From the NCBI RefSeq assembly GCF_036850765.1, contig NC_089490.1, positions 386,770,558-386,834,557 of the forward strand: DNA of 64,000 nt, in the 5' to 3' direction. Source of the stretch: Saccopteryx bilineata (taxonomy: Eukaryota; Chordata; Mammalia; Chiroptera; Emballonuridae). Positions 1-12,079 of this stretch are shown piece by piece. Position 1 is the stretch's first letter. Each line of letters begins with the position of its first letter. Both the position numbers and the translations under genes were made by a program. The notes under the pieces are model-generated. The model saw only the letters and a list, made by a program, of their open reading frames with translations, was not told the DNA's origin and ran no database searches.

Positions 1-886
1 ACAAAAGACCCCCAATGATCGAAGCCACACCCCTTACCTCCCCGGAGAGAGAACTGGGAATCCTTTCAGAGCCCCCTGTTTCTAAAGCAAATGCCAAGTC
101 CGTGGTGCAGTTTACCAAAAGCAGCATTTTCACCACTCCATTAAAAATTACATTTTTCTCCATTATTAAACAAAAGGGAATTCGGGTGGAGGGTCCCCAA
201 CCCCAGGACAGCAAGCACTATGAGACAACAGGACCAGCAATTATGCAGCAAGCTCCAGGTCTCTAGTAAAATCTGGCTGGAAGGTGTTCAAATCCAGAGG
301 CACCCCCAATGGGTCACACCTACCAGCAGGGAGCCAAGGGCTCCTGGAATGGCAGGGAACTCCCAGGTGAGCTCAGAGGGAGCCACACAGGGGATGGGTC
401 AGATAGGAGGAGGGTGTGCTCCGGGGACAGCGAACAGGAACACTTTGCAAAGCAACTTTTCTCAGGCTGACGTTATCATTTAAGACATAGGCCTGGAACA
501 GCTTGTTTGTTCAAGCCCCTCTGGTAGGGAAGTGTCTATAGATGGAGAAGGAGATTTGGAGAAGGAGAGAAATATGTGTTAGACACCAGGAGTTTATTTG
601 AGAGGCTCTGCCAGAGCGTAAAGCACAAAAACAAACAAACAAATATACATTCATTTATTCTTTCAAAATATATTGACTGCACCATAGTCACTTGTCCAGG
701 AGATACAGCAGTGATGAGGACAGACAACAACCCTTGCCCTAAGGGATGTCAGTCTAGTGTGAAAGCCTATATACCAGGGATCTAGCTAATTTTCAGCCCC
801 GACCTCCTGCTCAGTTTCTACATCTGCAAACAGGGCTCTTTACTGCCTCAGAGAGCACTAAGAAGAAGAAAGAGCTGAAAGTTTAT
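1..886. other. Non-coding, no clear feature
   Basis: No gene or well-preserved repeat is visible. Bases 640-770 resemble a worn ancient repeat of the type with a TATTCATTCA-like start and an 'ACAGCAGTGA' core, but it is too diverged to name. Confidence 0.5.
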
Positions 887-904
887 TTTGAATTAAAATA
901 TATA

Positions 905-1244
905 AATCTGGCCCTGGCTGGTTGGCCCAGTGGTAGAGTGTCAGCTGGGCATGTGGAAGTCCTGGGTTTAATTCCCGGCCAGGACACACAGGAGAAGCGC
1001 CTATCTGCTTCTCCACCCTTCCCCCTCTCCTTTCTCTCTATCTCTCTTTTCCCTTTCCACAGCCAAGGTTCCATTGGAGCAAAGTTGGCCTGGGCACTGA
1101 GGATGGCTCCAGGGCCTCCACCTCAGGCGCTAGAATGGCTTTGGTTACAACAGAGCATCGCCTCCTAGTGGGCTTGCTGGGTGGACCCTGGTCAGGCGCA
1201 TGTGAGAGTCTGTCTCTCTGTCCCATTTCTCACTTCAGAAAAAT

Positions 1245-1297
<53 letters not shown>

Positions 1298-1312
1298 CTG
1301 CCTATTGTTCAA
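905..1312 (+). mobile_element. Bat tRNA-derived SINE, long form
   Basis: The element begins with a tRNA-like head holding an A-box-like stretch (GTGGTAGAGTGTCAG) and a B-box-like stretch (GGTTTAATTCCCGG). A CT-rich middle and a 'CCATTGGAGCAAAGTTGGCC' body follow, and it ends in A/TA-rich sequence. The same body occurs at 22625-22997. A 14-bp direct repeat (TTTGAATTAAAATA at 887-900 and 1313-1326) flanks it and fits a target-site duplication. The family is recognised as a bat (VES/Rhin-type) tRNA SINE; the exact subfamily is not certain. Confidence 0.85.
1248..1295. repeat. (TA)n microsatellite in SINE tail
   Basis: A nearly perfect run of AT dinucleotides about 48 bp long grows out of the A-rich SINE tail. 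It is probably length-polymorphic. Confidence 0.95.
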
Positions 1313-1326
1313 TTTGAATTAAAATA

Positions 1327-1840
1327 CAACAGGACCATATATAGCCCAAAGAATTGAAAGCTGGGATGCCAACAGATACTTGTGCACCAATGTTCACAGC
1401 AGCATTATTCACAATAGCCAAAAGATGGGAGCAAATCAAGTGTCCATCAACAGATGAATGGGGGATAATGTATATATGTACAATTGGATATATTCAGCCA
1501 CAAAAAGGAACGACATTCTGATATGATACATGCTACAATGTGGATGAACCTTGAAAACATTATGATAAAATAAGACACAAAAGGTCTTGAAAACATTATG
1601 ATAAAATAAGACACAATTTTGTATCACTCCTCTTATACAAAGTTTCTAGAATAGGCACATTCATAGAAACAGAAAGTAGAGTGAAGGTAACCAGGGCTGA
1701 GGGAGAAAGGAGAAATGGGGAGTTATTGCTTAAATGGGCATGGAGTTTGTTTGGAATGAAAAAGTTCTTGAAATGGATAGTGCTGATGATTGAACAACAA
1801 AATGAATTTTATGTGTATTTTACCACAAAAAAATTTAAAT
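1327..1840 (+). mobile_element. Old L1 LINE 3'-end fragment
   Basis: The sequence carries the familiar L1 3'-end phrases 'TTCACAGCAGCATTATTCAC', 'AATAGCCAAAAGATGGGAGC' and 'GTCCATCAACAGATGAATGG', then the 'AGAAACAGAAAGTAGAGTG' stretch, in sense orientation. No open reading frame remains. Bases 1550-1616 contain an internal tandem duplication with a 36-bp period. Confidence 0.85.
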
Positions 1841-1974
1841 ATATAAATGACACTGTAATGTATAATAAGACATATATATTCAATCTATGTAATTTCCTAC
1901 ATTTTAGGAATAAATGTAAAAGGAGCCATCTTTTTTTATTGTAAACAAGTTCTTAGCAACCACACCTGAGTTTG

Positions 1975-2660
1975 TTAATAATGAAGTGACTTTTGGAGAG
2001 CCCCTTGGGATGAGAGCTGGTTGCGAGAGGAACGAACTTTGTGATTAGAAGGTTGGAACTTCCAGCCCCTGAACTGACCTCTTTAGGAGGAGAGAAAGGC
2101 TGCAGGTTGAGTCAATCACCAATGGCCAATGGTTTAATCAACCGTGGCTAAGTAATAAAGCCTCTATAAAAAATGACTATTATGTGGTTCTTCTAGGTTT
2201 CTGACCACGTGGAAGTGGCGGAAGAGTCGAGTGCCTGGATTGGGCACGGAAGTTTCACATCCCATCCCCTGCACCTTGCCCTACACATCTCTTCCATCTG
2301 GCTACTCTGAGTTATATCCCTTTTTAATAAACCAATTATCTGGTAAGTAGACTGTTTTCTGAGCTCTGTGAGCCACTCTAGCAAATTATCAAACCCAAGG
2401 GGGGGTCTGATTTATAGCCAGAAGGTGAGAAACACAGGTTACAACTTAGACTTGCAATTGACATCGAAAGGGGGTGGGTGAACAATCTTGTGAGACTGAG
2501 CCCTTAACCCTGGGGTCGATGCTAACTACAGGCAGTTATTGTGAGAATTGAGTGAAATCGAGGGACACCCAGCTGGTGTTGGATGTTTGGAGATTTGCTT
2601 GGTGGGAGAAAACCCCCACATGTTTGGTGTAAGAAGTATTCAGTAGAGGAAACAAGTGTT
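1975..2660 (+). mobile_element. Solo LTR, ERV class I-like
   Basis: This block has LTR architecture in order. Two CCAAT boxes lie at about 2117-2131, a TATA-like TATAAAAA at 2165-2172 and an AATAAA polyadenylation signal at 2326-2331. A U5-like stretch follows ('GTGAGCCACTCTAGCAAATT', 'ACACCCAGCTGGTGT'). I recognise the text as a widespread mammalian ERV1-type LTR but cannot name the subfamily. No retroviral gag, pol or env sequence adjoins it, so it is most likely a solo LTR. The ends are approximate. Confidence 0.6.
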
Positions 2661-3659
2661 GTACTTTCAATATTTAAACTTCTAGGGGAAGTCAGCGAGG
2701 AGGAAAGCACTTGATATGTGATTTTTCTCAGCAGCACTTTTCATGCATGTCCACGTGAACAGGGGACAACTGTGAATAAAGCCATACAGAGCATTCAAAT
2801 CCTATTGCTGATCTCCCTTTTTGTGAAAGTTGTGATAACTTGGATTTTTTTTTTTTCAGCATATTTCTCAGCCACACTGATGTTGAACTTGGCCTTTTGA
2901 CTTGTTTTAACCAAAGGCATGTGGGTGGAGCTAATAGCCAGTCAGTTCTGAGCTAAGGACTAACCATTATACAAGGTTTAACTAATAGTTCAGGAATCAC
3001 CTATTTGTTGCTGCTCAGCAGCACTGCGGGAAGAGGGGTGGGGTTGCTACCTAGGCATCTTGGCCAGGAGGTGTCCCTCTTTTAATACAGGCTAGAAAGT
3101 GATAGTAGAGGTGGAAATGAGGCTCTATTATTAACTAGACTCACCAGGAGAGAACTGCTGAGTTGCTAAGACTCAGGTGGCCATCACAACCCTCTAGAGA
3201 CATTTCCTAAAATGGCTCCATGAATACAGGCTAAAATTTTAGAAGACTTGACATATCCAGTAGTCACTCTGGCAGCCTTCAGCTCCCATGCATAGCCACC
3301 ACTGTCCCGTCCCTAAGGCATCAAGGCTTTTATGGCAATCTGTTGATTTCTTGGTCCATTTTCTAGTATTTATGGACAACAAGAAATTTTAGGTAACTTG
3401 GGTCCATTTTCTTTGGGAAGATGTATAACACTATATCAGTGTCCTTCCCCTAGTAACAATCCTTAAAACAGGGCCAGGGCAAGCCTCTCAGAAGATAACC
3501 CACATGGGAGGGCAGGGTGGACAAAGAACACTACCCTACACTATGCAGATACAGAGGGAAATGTTTTGAATGGAGCTGACTGGCTTGTCCGAATGCACAA
3601 AGCAGTTTCATGCCACCATGACAGTGGCCCATGAGGATGCAAGAATACCCTCCCTGCCT
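2661..3659. other. Non-coding, nothing recognised
   Basis: I see no gene, hairpin or classifiable repeat here. A T-run at 2845-2857 is the only low-complexity feature. Confidence 0.4.
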
Positions 3660-4085
3660 TGTCTGCCCACCGGGCCCCAGCACAAATCCACTTTTACAAT
3701 CAGCCCAAGCTTCACCAACTCTGGAAGGCTGGGAGTAGATTGTATTATTTGTCAAGATATTCACTGTCCTTCTCCAGTGGCCTGACCCTGTGGAAAGCTT
3801 ATTCTTCCTGCTCTATTTATGACCAACTTAATCACATGACTTGCTCTGGCCAATGAATGAAGCATGAGTGGGAGTGAAGAGGACACTTCAGAGCAGAAGC
3901 CATTACATGACTCTGCCATTTGTATATCTATCCCCCTGCCATCGAGACCAGCCGGTCCCACAGAGAGACTGCACCTTCACCTTTGGTTCCAGAATGGAGA
4001 GCATGAAGTAGAACCACAGACCTCTGATGCATGTTAATTGCTTTAGCTACTTGAGATGTGGGAATTACTGGTTACTGCAGCGTAA
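3660..4085. repeat. Possible ancient interspersed repeat
   Basis: Phrases such as 'GACTTGCTCTGGCCAATGAA' and 'TTACTGCAGCGTAATGTATC' recall a medium-reiterated mammalian repeat that ends near a 'TGTTACCGCAGCATAACCTA'-like consensus. It is diverged and unnamed. Confidence 0.35.
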
Positions 4086-5554
4086 TGTATCCCAAGTTGA
4101 TGGAGAAGAGTCTCCAGGGCAGATTCCAGCAGCTTCTTCCCTCACTACACCTCGTGAGCAATCCAGTTATATCAATTATCTCACTGTGATATAATCATTC
4201 ACCATCTTCTCAGTGGACCCAAAACTCCCCACCATCAGACCCTATTTTAACTGAGTTTCCCCATAGCCTTACACAAGGCACAGAACATCCATGGTGAGCC
4301 CTCAAAAGAACATGAATGAAATAAATGGTCAAAGGACCCTAACGCTCTGCACTGTCCTCTCCTCCCCAAGGAGTGCAGCCCTCTCTTGAGGCCCCTTGCA
4401 CACTTGTACATAAATCCCTGCCTTCAAGGTGATATTAAGTGACAAAATTAACTCTAATCAAAGAACAAACGGCTGCTAAACTTTGAAATTGCTGTCCTAA
4501 GTAAAAAAAAAAATTGAGAAGCGTGGCCCGGAGGGAGAGACCTTTCTGAAGGATGTCCTCAAGTTTCTCATGTTAAGGGCAACTAGATTCAACACATCCA
4601 GCAGGCTGTAGCACACGGAACCAAAGGAAAGGGAACCATTAGCTCAGACTTTTCTTTCGGGGCTGATTCAGCTTGTCTGCAAGGCGGTGCCAAAGAGCAT
4701 ATACAGATGAAGCTCTTAGTTGCAATCGCTGGAACCTGGAATTCTCAACGCCCAGCTCAGAGCTCCAGCCTGTTGCCCCTGGTGAGAGGGCCTCAAATCC
4801 ATCTCTCAGGGCTGCATCCAGAATCAACCTCCAGCTAGGGGAGGGGCAAAACAGCTCCCACACAGTCCCTCCCTCTGAGTGAGCCCACACTTATTCGTGC
4901 AGGGTGTTACCAACAGGAGGGCACCTAGTGTGATTTCTAAGTACCTCTTGCTTTTCATAATATTTATTTTCTCACCCTACCTCTCTCTGTGTGTCCAACA
5001 CACACCGCCTTATCTTGGACCCTGCGTCAGAAGCACTGCATCCTACAGGAGAGAGCCCCAGGCCAGGCCTTGCTGCCAAGTTACCAAGGGCAGCAATTGC
5101 GTCTTCTGGGTGCTGAGCGGAACCAAACCACAATATTTACCCCCGGGGGCGGACACACGTGCTGGGTGATCAACGCCAGGAAGGTGGAAAGAAGCTGGTG
5201 TTGTGGCTCTATCTTCTGCAGAGTTCCTGTTTGTTTTTCCACTGCCCTGTTCTAAGAGGGCGTACACGGAAGGGGTCTGTGGACAGTCCGTGTGTTGTCC
5301 CATTACCCTCAGCATTCCCCTCTGCTACCAGCACCCACGTGGACTCTAGAGATGGAGTGTGGGTGGCCGGAGGAAGTGATGGGCGCTTTCAGTGCCCTCG
5401 GAGACCAACCAGGTGCGGGATGGAGACCCAAGAGAGTGTCCTGTAGTGTGGACAGGGACACAGGGGCTGGACCTGGGAATGACCTGGCATGGGAGGCCAC
5501 GGTCATTGCGGGTGGCTGTAGGTATGTGGGGCCCCTTGGCACGTCCGAAGGGTG
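4086..5554. other. Non-coding flank of CpG island
   Basis: GC content rises gradually towards 5555. No repeat, RNA gene or credible coding exon is visible. The short open frames on both strands lack any recognisable domain. Confidence 0.4.
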
Positions 5555-6340
5555 GGCATGCACAAGGGGCAACCGCTAGCAGCTAAACCCCGCCCCCACC
5601 TCGCCCCCAAGCGCACGCTGCGGAATTCTGCCAGCACGAAGCAGAGTCACGAGCAGCAGAGCGGGCAGGACCTCATCAGCGCCGGGAGAGCACGCGCGCG
5701 TGGGTGGATGGAGGGAGGTGCTCGCATCCAACCGCGCCCGCGCCACCACCAGCCCGCAGCTCTATCCCACATCCCTGCTTCTCCTGCCCCAAATCTAGAA
5801 AAAGACCAGGGTCCCGGAGAGCCTTCGGAGGGACTGCGGGAGGGGGCTTCCTGGGGCGGAGGGCTTTACGAAGCCTGCAGGCGCCCGCCCCCCCCCCCAC
5901 TCCGCGCCTCCCCCCCTCTTCCTCCTCTCCGCCAGCTCCAGCTCCCCGGGCTCCGCGGCCCGCCCCCGCGCGGGAGCTCTCAGGGCGGAGGCGGCGCGCG
6001 CAGCGCTGCGGGGGCGGTAGCGCCGGGCGGGCGGCGCGGCGCGGGAGGGGGAGCAGCACGCGGGCGGGGGCGGGCGCCGCGCTCCTACGCAGGCAGCGCG
6101 AGAGGGGATCCTGGGTGCAGGCCCCGCCCCCTCACGTGTCCGCGGCGGAGGGCCGCGTGCCGTCTGCGTGACCCGCAGCCCTTGGTGGACCGCGTCCTCC
6201 GCGGCCACACGGGCTTCCACGCGTGGGAGGGAGATCGCGGCGGCGGGGCCGCGCTGCCCTGGGGAGGCTGCAGGCCCTGCAGCCGCAATCCCCCCCCCCC
6301 CAGGCCGTGGGGACCCCTGCCGGTTTCCGCCCAGGAGTCG
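5555..6340. promoter_or_regulatory. CpG island, orphan promoter candidate
   Basis: CpG dinucleotides are abundant, in contrast to both flanks. The island holds GC-box-like GGGGCGG and CCGCCC strings, an E-box core CACGTG at about 6134, and several CGCG runs. No TATA box is obvious. A donor-like AGGG|GTAAGG with its GT at 6549-6550 lies just downstream on the plus strand. The island is about 10 kb upstream of MIR670 on the same strand and could start a long host transcript, or it may be an enhancer-type island. The 270-codon frame through it is a by-product of GC richness. Confidence 0.65.
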
Positions 6341-7920
6341 GGGGTCTGGGAGGCTGAGCTGTGAGCAAGCCGAACTTGCAGGAGGGGGACGGAACTAGGA
6401 AAGGAGTTCCCACCCCCCTCTGACCCTGCCTGTCAGGGTGGAAGCGGGGGCAGATAAGGGAACTCTTTCCCAAGAGAAACCCATTCTGAAAGTTAAACCT
6501 AAGCTCGGCTTGGGAGGAAGGCAGGAAGAAGAGATTTTGAAATGAGGGGTAAGGTCCCCACAACCATCTTCAGCTGACCACCATATTCTAAGTTTGTTTT
6601 GGCCAGGTGCCCTGTCATACTGAGCTGGGCCCAGCACCATGCTTAACACAGGAGCATTAAACTGACTTCATCCTTCCTGAGTCAGTGACCTCTCTGACTC
6701 TCGCCCCGATCCATCTCACCCCCTCCCAGAAATGGTAGACAAAACATCTGGAAAGAACTACAGTAGTGAGCAGTGGAGACCAAGGACAGGCCAAGCACCA
6801 AATTGGGTGTCCACAGCAGCAGAGAAGGAAACCCATCATCTCTGCCTTTGCATGTGTCCTTAAGTGACCCATGTTCCTGCAAGGTGTCAGGTGCTGAGAG
6901 CGTCAACACGGCCCTGTTGCTATCTTGAAACTTGTGTCTCACGGGTTGCTGTTTCCAATGGCTGGTGAAATGAAGCGGACCCTGCTGGGGGGAGAAGCAC
7001 TCTAGAGTGGAAGCCCCTAAGGAGAGTGAGATGTCTCCATGGAAAGTGATAGATACCATGCGGCACCGAGCCTGGGAATGAGGAGCCCGGGAAGCCCATG
7101 CTGGAGTAGGGGCAGGGGTGTGAGATGGCCAGGGAGAGGACTCTGCCTCTGACCCAGGCCCACTTCCCTGGCTCCCTGTTGGAAATCATGGGCTTGCTGT
7201 GTTCTCTTGAACGTGGATTATATTCCCTAGAGCAAAGGTAAGTCCCAGGACAGTGTTCTATGAAAGGCAAAACCCAAGTGTGTGCAGATCTTTGTTTATT
7301 TATGGGAGGCCAAGGAATGGGAAGAGGATTGGAGGCAGGGAGATGGGTCCCCGTTGGCTGTGTGTCTCCATGTCAGTTTATCTGGACAACTGCCTTTCTA
7401 CCGTTGGTTCTCCAGGAGTCCCTTGGCTCTCAACATGCACTTTATTATGTATGTATGAGGGTGGTCAATATAATTGAATGGCTATTGAGTGCCAGACACT
7501 GTGAAGAAAACGAAGTGCCAGGTAAGGCTCTTGATGGGATGAAATTTATATCTCATGAGGGACGCCCTATATTCTTGAAATACACACTTAAGGAAATGTG
7601 AGTGGGTATGTGAGGTTAAGAGCCAATGTGAGTGGTGCAGACAGTGCTTTGATGGAAAGGAGAAAGCAATAGAGGCCAAGAGCCAGAGAAGAATGGGGAG
7701 GATTTCAGTAGATGGACAGGACTGGGGATGGCACCTAGGTGCTGAGAACTGTGTGACCAGAGGCAGAGGGGAAGGGATGGTTGTGGCAGCCCACTGGTCA
7801 CAGAGAAGTCTGGTTTGGCTGGAACAAAAGATTCAGAATCAGGGAAGCTCGAAGATCTCCGTGATGAATGGATCACTGAGGCCCAAAGCAGAAGCTTCTG
7901 GGTTCCCCTGAGCTCTGAGC
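6341..7920. other. Non-coding, nothing recognised
   Basis: Ordinary intermediate-GC sequence. Apart from the donor-like site at 6549, I see no feature I can defend. Confidence 0.4.
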
Positions 7921-8012
7921 TCTAGATGCTGCATAGATGACCCTCTCTACAATGCATGCTTATACTATAAATAAATAGCTAACATTTATTGTGGGTCAAC
8001 GCTGTCCCAAGG
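7921..8012. repeat. Local duplication, copy 1
   Basis: About 92 bp nearly identical (roughly 93% by eye) to 9594-9683, in direct orientation about 1.67 kb apart. The shared unit joins the 3' end of a MIR element (minus strand) to about 45 bp of non-MIR flank ('CTACAATGCATGCTTATACT'). Confidence 0.8.
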
Positions 8013-8069
8013 TACCCAGTACTCTCTAAAGCCGAGCTCTGATCTTACTAAACCCTCCTGAGAAACAGG

Positions 8070-8450
8070 CAGTGACTCTCCATTGGGATAGTGGCCCAAA
8101 CACTGTCATGGCATGCTTGGTCCTTTATGGTTTATCCCAAACCTACCTCTTCTGCCTTACTCCTATTCCATCTCTCCAGCCTCCCATAATCCACAGAATT
8201 ACCACTGGGCTCCCAACATGCCTTCTGCTTTCACTCTTTTGTGCCTTCACTCGTATGCTGTTCCCTTTCTTTGGAATGCCCTCTCTTCCCTCACCATTGC
8301 CGCCCACACATCCCTGAAGACACAGCTCCAGTGCCAGCTCATTCTTCAGCTAGATGTAATTTGCATCTGAGACCCCCATCATGTCACATTGCTCTATCTT
8401 GGCCCCTCATGTTCTGCGTCATGGGTATGTAGTGGCATCAACTTTCAAAG
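8070..8450 (+). mobile_element. L2-like LINE 3' fragment
   Basis: 'TTTGGAATGCCCTC', then 'CTGAAGACACAGCTCCAGTG', follows the order of the L2 3' region (a TGGAATGCCCT motif, then AAGACCCAGCTCAAATG). Diverged; ends approximate. Confidence 0.5.
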
Positions 8451-8459
8451 TAGGTACCG

Positions 8460-9160
8460 CTAATTCAGCCACTTCTCTGCTACCTCCATCCCTTACAGCC
8501 TCGTCCAAACCACCAACATCTCTTCTTTCAACTGCAGTGATAGGCTCCTGACCAGTCCCGTTGTTTCCTTCTTGCTCTCTTCAGTCAGTTCTCCACCCAG
8601 CTGCAAGAGTGAAACGTAAATCAGACAACTCTCCTGCTTAAAACCCTGCAATGGTTTCCCATTACGTTTAGATGTTATTCAAGATTACCATGATGTCCAG
8701 GAAACTCATCTGGTCCCATCTACCTCTCACGTGCTCGCTAAGCTTTTGCCGCCTTGGCTTTCTTCCCGTTTCTAGAATATTTCATTTCTGCCTCAGAACC
8801 TTTGCTCTTGTTGGTCCCTCTTAATGGACTATTTCTCTTAGAATTTACGCAGTTCACTCCCTCACTTTGTGTCCCTGGTCGAATACCGTCTCCTTGAAAA
8901 AGTGTCCCCTGACTACCTTATCCAGAATAGGCTTTCCCACTAGTCACTCTCCATGTCCTTTTTCGTAAGAGCCATTACCACTATTTGAACCATATTATGT
9001 TTATTTGGTAATTTTTTTTTTTACTGTCTGTCACTGTCATGAGACAGTAAGCTTCATGAGGTCAGGAAATTCGATCTTGTACACTGATGTAGAGCAGTGC
9101 TTTCTCATACATAGTAGGTGCTCAACTTGTTAAATGAATGAGTGGGTGAATCTTAACTCT
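8460..9160 (+). mobile_element. L2-like LINE 3' end
   Basis: Ordered matches to the old LINE 3' end include 'CTGCTTAAAACCCTGCAATG', 'TTTCCCATTACG', 'CCTCAGAACCTTTGCTCTTG' and 'GTAAGCTTCATGAGGTCAGG'. It ends with 'ATAGTAGGTGCTCAACTTG' and ATGAATGAG. There is no intact frame. A further short L2-like end may follow at 9175-9270. Confidence 0.65.
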
Positions 9161-9270
9161 TGTTACTCAGCCATAAGCTCCTTGAGGTCAACCACCAAGT
9201 ATTATACATTTGGGTCCCCAACTCTTAGTTACCTACACATAAGTCAACTCAAATGCTTGTTGAGCGAATT

Positions 9271-9593
9271 TCAGATTCTGTAGAAAATATCACCAACTTA
9301 TTTTTCCCCATTAATGCCATTAATGTGACTACATGTGTTTTGAAGACATCAGGAAATGGTCTTTACCTAGTCTGTTACCTTCAAGGATGTCTTCACTCTG
9401 TTGATCCCCAGAAGGTTCACCAGATCAGTTTCTTCATTAATTGTCATGGCACACATTTTTGAGTGAAATCAAACAAATGAAATATCAAAAGGTTAAGTAT
9501 AAGTATTACTGTCTTTCAGTTTATGTGTGTGTGTATCTTCAGGTCATGATATAAAATAAATATTGTTGACCATGGTTCAAAAACTTTGAAAGT
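9271..9593. other. Non-coding, nothing recognised
   Basis: Unique-looking AT-rich sequence between the L2 relic and the second duplicate copy. A short imperfect GT run lies at about 9521-9534. Confidence 0.4.
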
Positions 9594-9683
9594 TCTAGAT
9601 GCTACATAGATGGCCCTATCTACAATGCATGCTTATACTATAAATAAATAGCTAACATTTGTTGTGGGTTAACTCTGTCCCAG
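9594..9683. repeat. Local duplication, copy 2
   Basis: Direct-repeat partner of 7921-8012. It has the same non-MIR flank followed by the same MIR end, with about six differences and a 1-bp gap. The MIR portion continues further here than in copy 1. Confidence 0.8.
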
Positions 9684-9850
9684 GCACTGTGTTACAACGT
9701 TCACATAATTTACCTCATACAGTCTTTGTAACAATTCTAGCAGCAGGGTGCTATTATTACCATTCCCATTTTACAGAGGAGGAAACTGCAGCTGGGGAAA
9801 TTGAGTAACTTGTCCATGATTACAAAGCTGGTAACCAGCTGAGCTGATGG
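9645..9850 (-). mobile_element. MIR SINE
   Basis: Reverse-complement MIR signature: 'AGCTAACATTTGTTG', 'CCCAGGCACTGTGT', then 'CCATTTTACAGAGGAGGAAA' and 'TTGAGTAACTTGTCC'. This is an ancient tRNA-derived element. Confidence 0.8.
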
Positions 9851-10820
9851 TCCACTTCAAAGGTCTCCAGCAGTATTTCTGCAGCATCTATTCTTTGATT
9901 TCTTGTATTCAATGGAAAAAGCTCACCTCGCTTTATGTATATAAAACAAACACTACCTACCCAGCATTCTGAAAGGAGACATTTCCAGGTAGCCAGTAGA
10001 AGCCAATGAGGCACTTTTGTCCTGGTGAAGAGTTTCACACACCCACAGAGTCTGAGGTTTGATGGTCTGGGTGCGTTCATACACACACACAGAACTTAGA
10101 GTTGTAACTGTAGCTGTGCACGAAGGCCACCTGGCAGCAGCTGTGGCTTCCAGCGCAGGGACACAGCCACGGACAAGCCATAGTTTGGCAGGGAGGGAGA
10201 TGAGGGACTAAGTACCCCTCTGTGCTCTTCTCCTGTCCTCAGTTTCCCTGCTAAGGTCCCCCATTGGCCGAACCAAAGAGCAATAGAGTTTGTTAGTGAA
10301 GTCCATAGAGGTCAACCTCTCCAGGCTCAGAACAGAGTGGAAAAAGTGTAAAGTGGATTTGGAGGGGCAAATGGAGAATCCCCAGCTGCCTACCCTTCAT
10401 GTGCAGACTGACAAGAATTCCCAGGACCTTGGAATGCCAAGTCTTGGCTCCCGCAGTACTTGACAGCTCTCCACAAGTCTCACCTCTCCCAAGAGGACAA
10501 GATCTGAACAGGCCAAGTGGGACATTGTGCAGTCTTGGGCCACACTGCAAGCCCCTCCCTTGGCCCTGTGTTTATTCACTGGCTGCCAAGTGAAGAAACC
10601 AGGCCAGGAAGAGAACTGCCCCCACCCTTATACACCTAAGCATTTGCAGCTATGCCAGCTCTTGGGCATCTTTTGCATGATCTAATCATGGACCAGGTCA
10701 GTGGGTGTTTATACAGGCTAGGGATGTGATTGTCTGAATGGCAGAAATTTATTCCTGCCAGGATTTTGCAGACTTCAGAGCTGAAACCCCCTGGGAGAAG
10801 GAAGCAATGAAGCAGGACAA

Positions 10821-10860
<40 letters not shown>

Positions 10861-12079
10861 ATGCAGCCTTCTAAAGGTGTGTTCCTGCTATGCATACTTG
10901 CCCAACCTTTGCATGTGAATGCATGGCTTCAGTTGTGGCTAAAATATGAATGAGTGTGGTTGTGTGCAGGTGGGTGAATGACTTTAGGTTTCTGTGAATG
11001 AACGCATTTGTGATGAAGGGCGGATGCAAACCCTTGCAAGCCCAGGAAGTGGTTTGCAGGTGCCTGGCTGGCTGGAAGCATCTGCTGATCAGTGTCTCTA
11101 CCTAAGTTTCTAACTGCCAGGTTGGGGGAAAGGGGACCACTCACTCAGTTTTCTCATAGCACCTCCCTTTCATGGCTGCTGTTGGTCTCGTCCTCCCTGA
11201 GCCCTCGGAGAAGAAAGGGGGGGGGCAAAATAAGGGACACCACACATGAGCCTGTCGTCAGTTGAAGTTTCCTCCAAACACCAGAAATTGTCCTTAGATA
11301 AACTCTTGTCCCACAGCCTCCTAACTCACCCTCAATGTTCCTTCTTGGGATTAAGCAAGGGGTAGACTGGGGTGTGATTGTCTTTGCCTTCCACTCCCCT
11401 GACCAAGCAGCCTGCCCAGGTTGAATCATGCATATTCTGTTCTTGTCTGAAAATGTTGAGGTTAGCTGGAGCTTACCGGGGCCTCTCTCTCAACCCCATT
11501 TAAGGGAATGAAAAGAAGAACCACTGTTTCTTTTAGAAAATTGATAAGCACAAATGATTGGGTGATTAGGAACCTGACCTTGTACGTGTAGAAAAGAAAA
11601 CCAGGCCTTCTTGATTTTGAGTCATGTGATTTAAATATGTCTCAGTGAGCTCTCTTTGCCTCTACCCAAGGCCCCCCCACATCCCTTGTCATCCTAGTGG
11701 CCTCCAAGAGGGCCCCTGTACACAATGGCCCTAATTAGTCCCCTCATTAATAGTCTCAGCAGAGGCCAAATTCTTTTGTCACCCAGAGGCACAAGTTCAC
11801 ATTCGAGAAGAGTGGGTTAGGGAGAGAGGGCGGGAAACAGGAATGGGAGAAATGAACACTGTACAAAATATTACATACTGCCTCCTCTGAAAAGAGGAGT
11901 ATATAACACCCCCCTTCCTGAAAGAACGTTTTGAGAGTGGAGGATATCCTGGCTTCCATGGGGGAAGGTTGGCATTTTATATATTCACGTATGTAATCCA
12001 CAGGTGTGTGTGTGTACATATGTGGTTGTATATATAGTTATATATCTGTATATACAGTTGTAAAATGAACCAGTTAAAA
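9851..12079. other. Non-coding with one microsatellite
   Basis: No gene or named repeat is visible. It contains the (TG)n run at 10825-10857 and a G-run at 11216-11226. Confidence 0.4.
10825..10857. repeat. (TG)n microsatellite
   Basis: About 16 uninterrupted TG dinucleotides. Confidence 0.97.

Noticed and set aside
1975..2660. Possible full endogenous retrovirus
   Set aside because: Only one LTR-like block is present. No internal gag, pol or env sequence or second LTR was seen within the window.
5552..6364. 270-codon open frame through the CpG island, plus strand
   Set aside because: Pro/Arg/Gly/Ala-rich low-complexity product. Equally long frames exist on the opposite strand, and there is no domain. 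It is explained by the scarcity of stop codons in GC-rich DNA.
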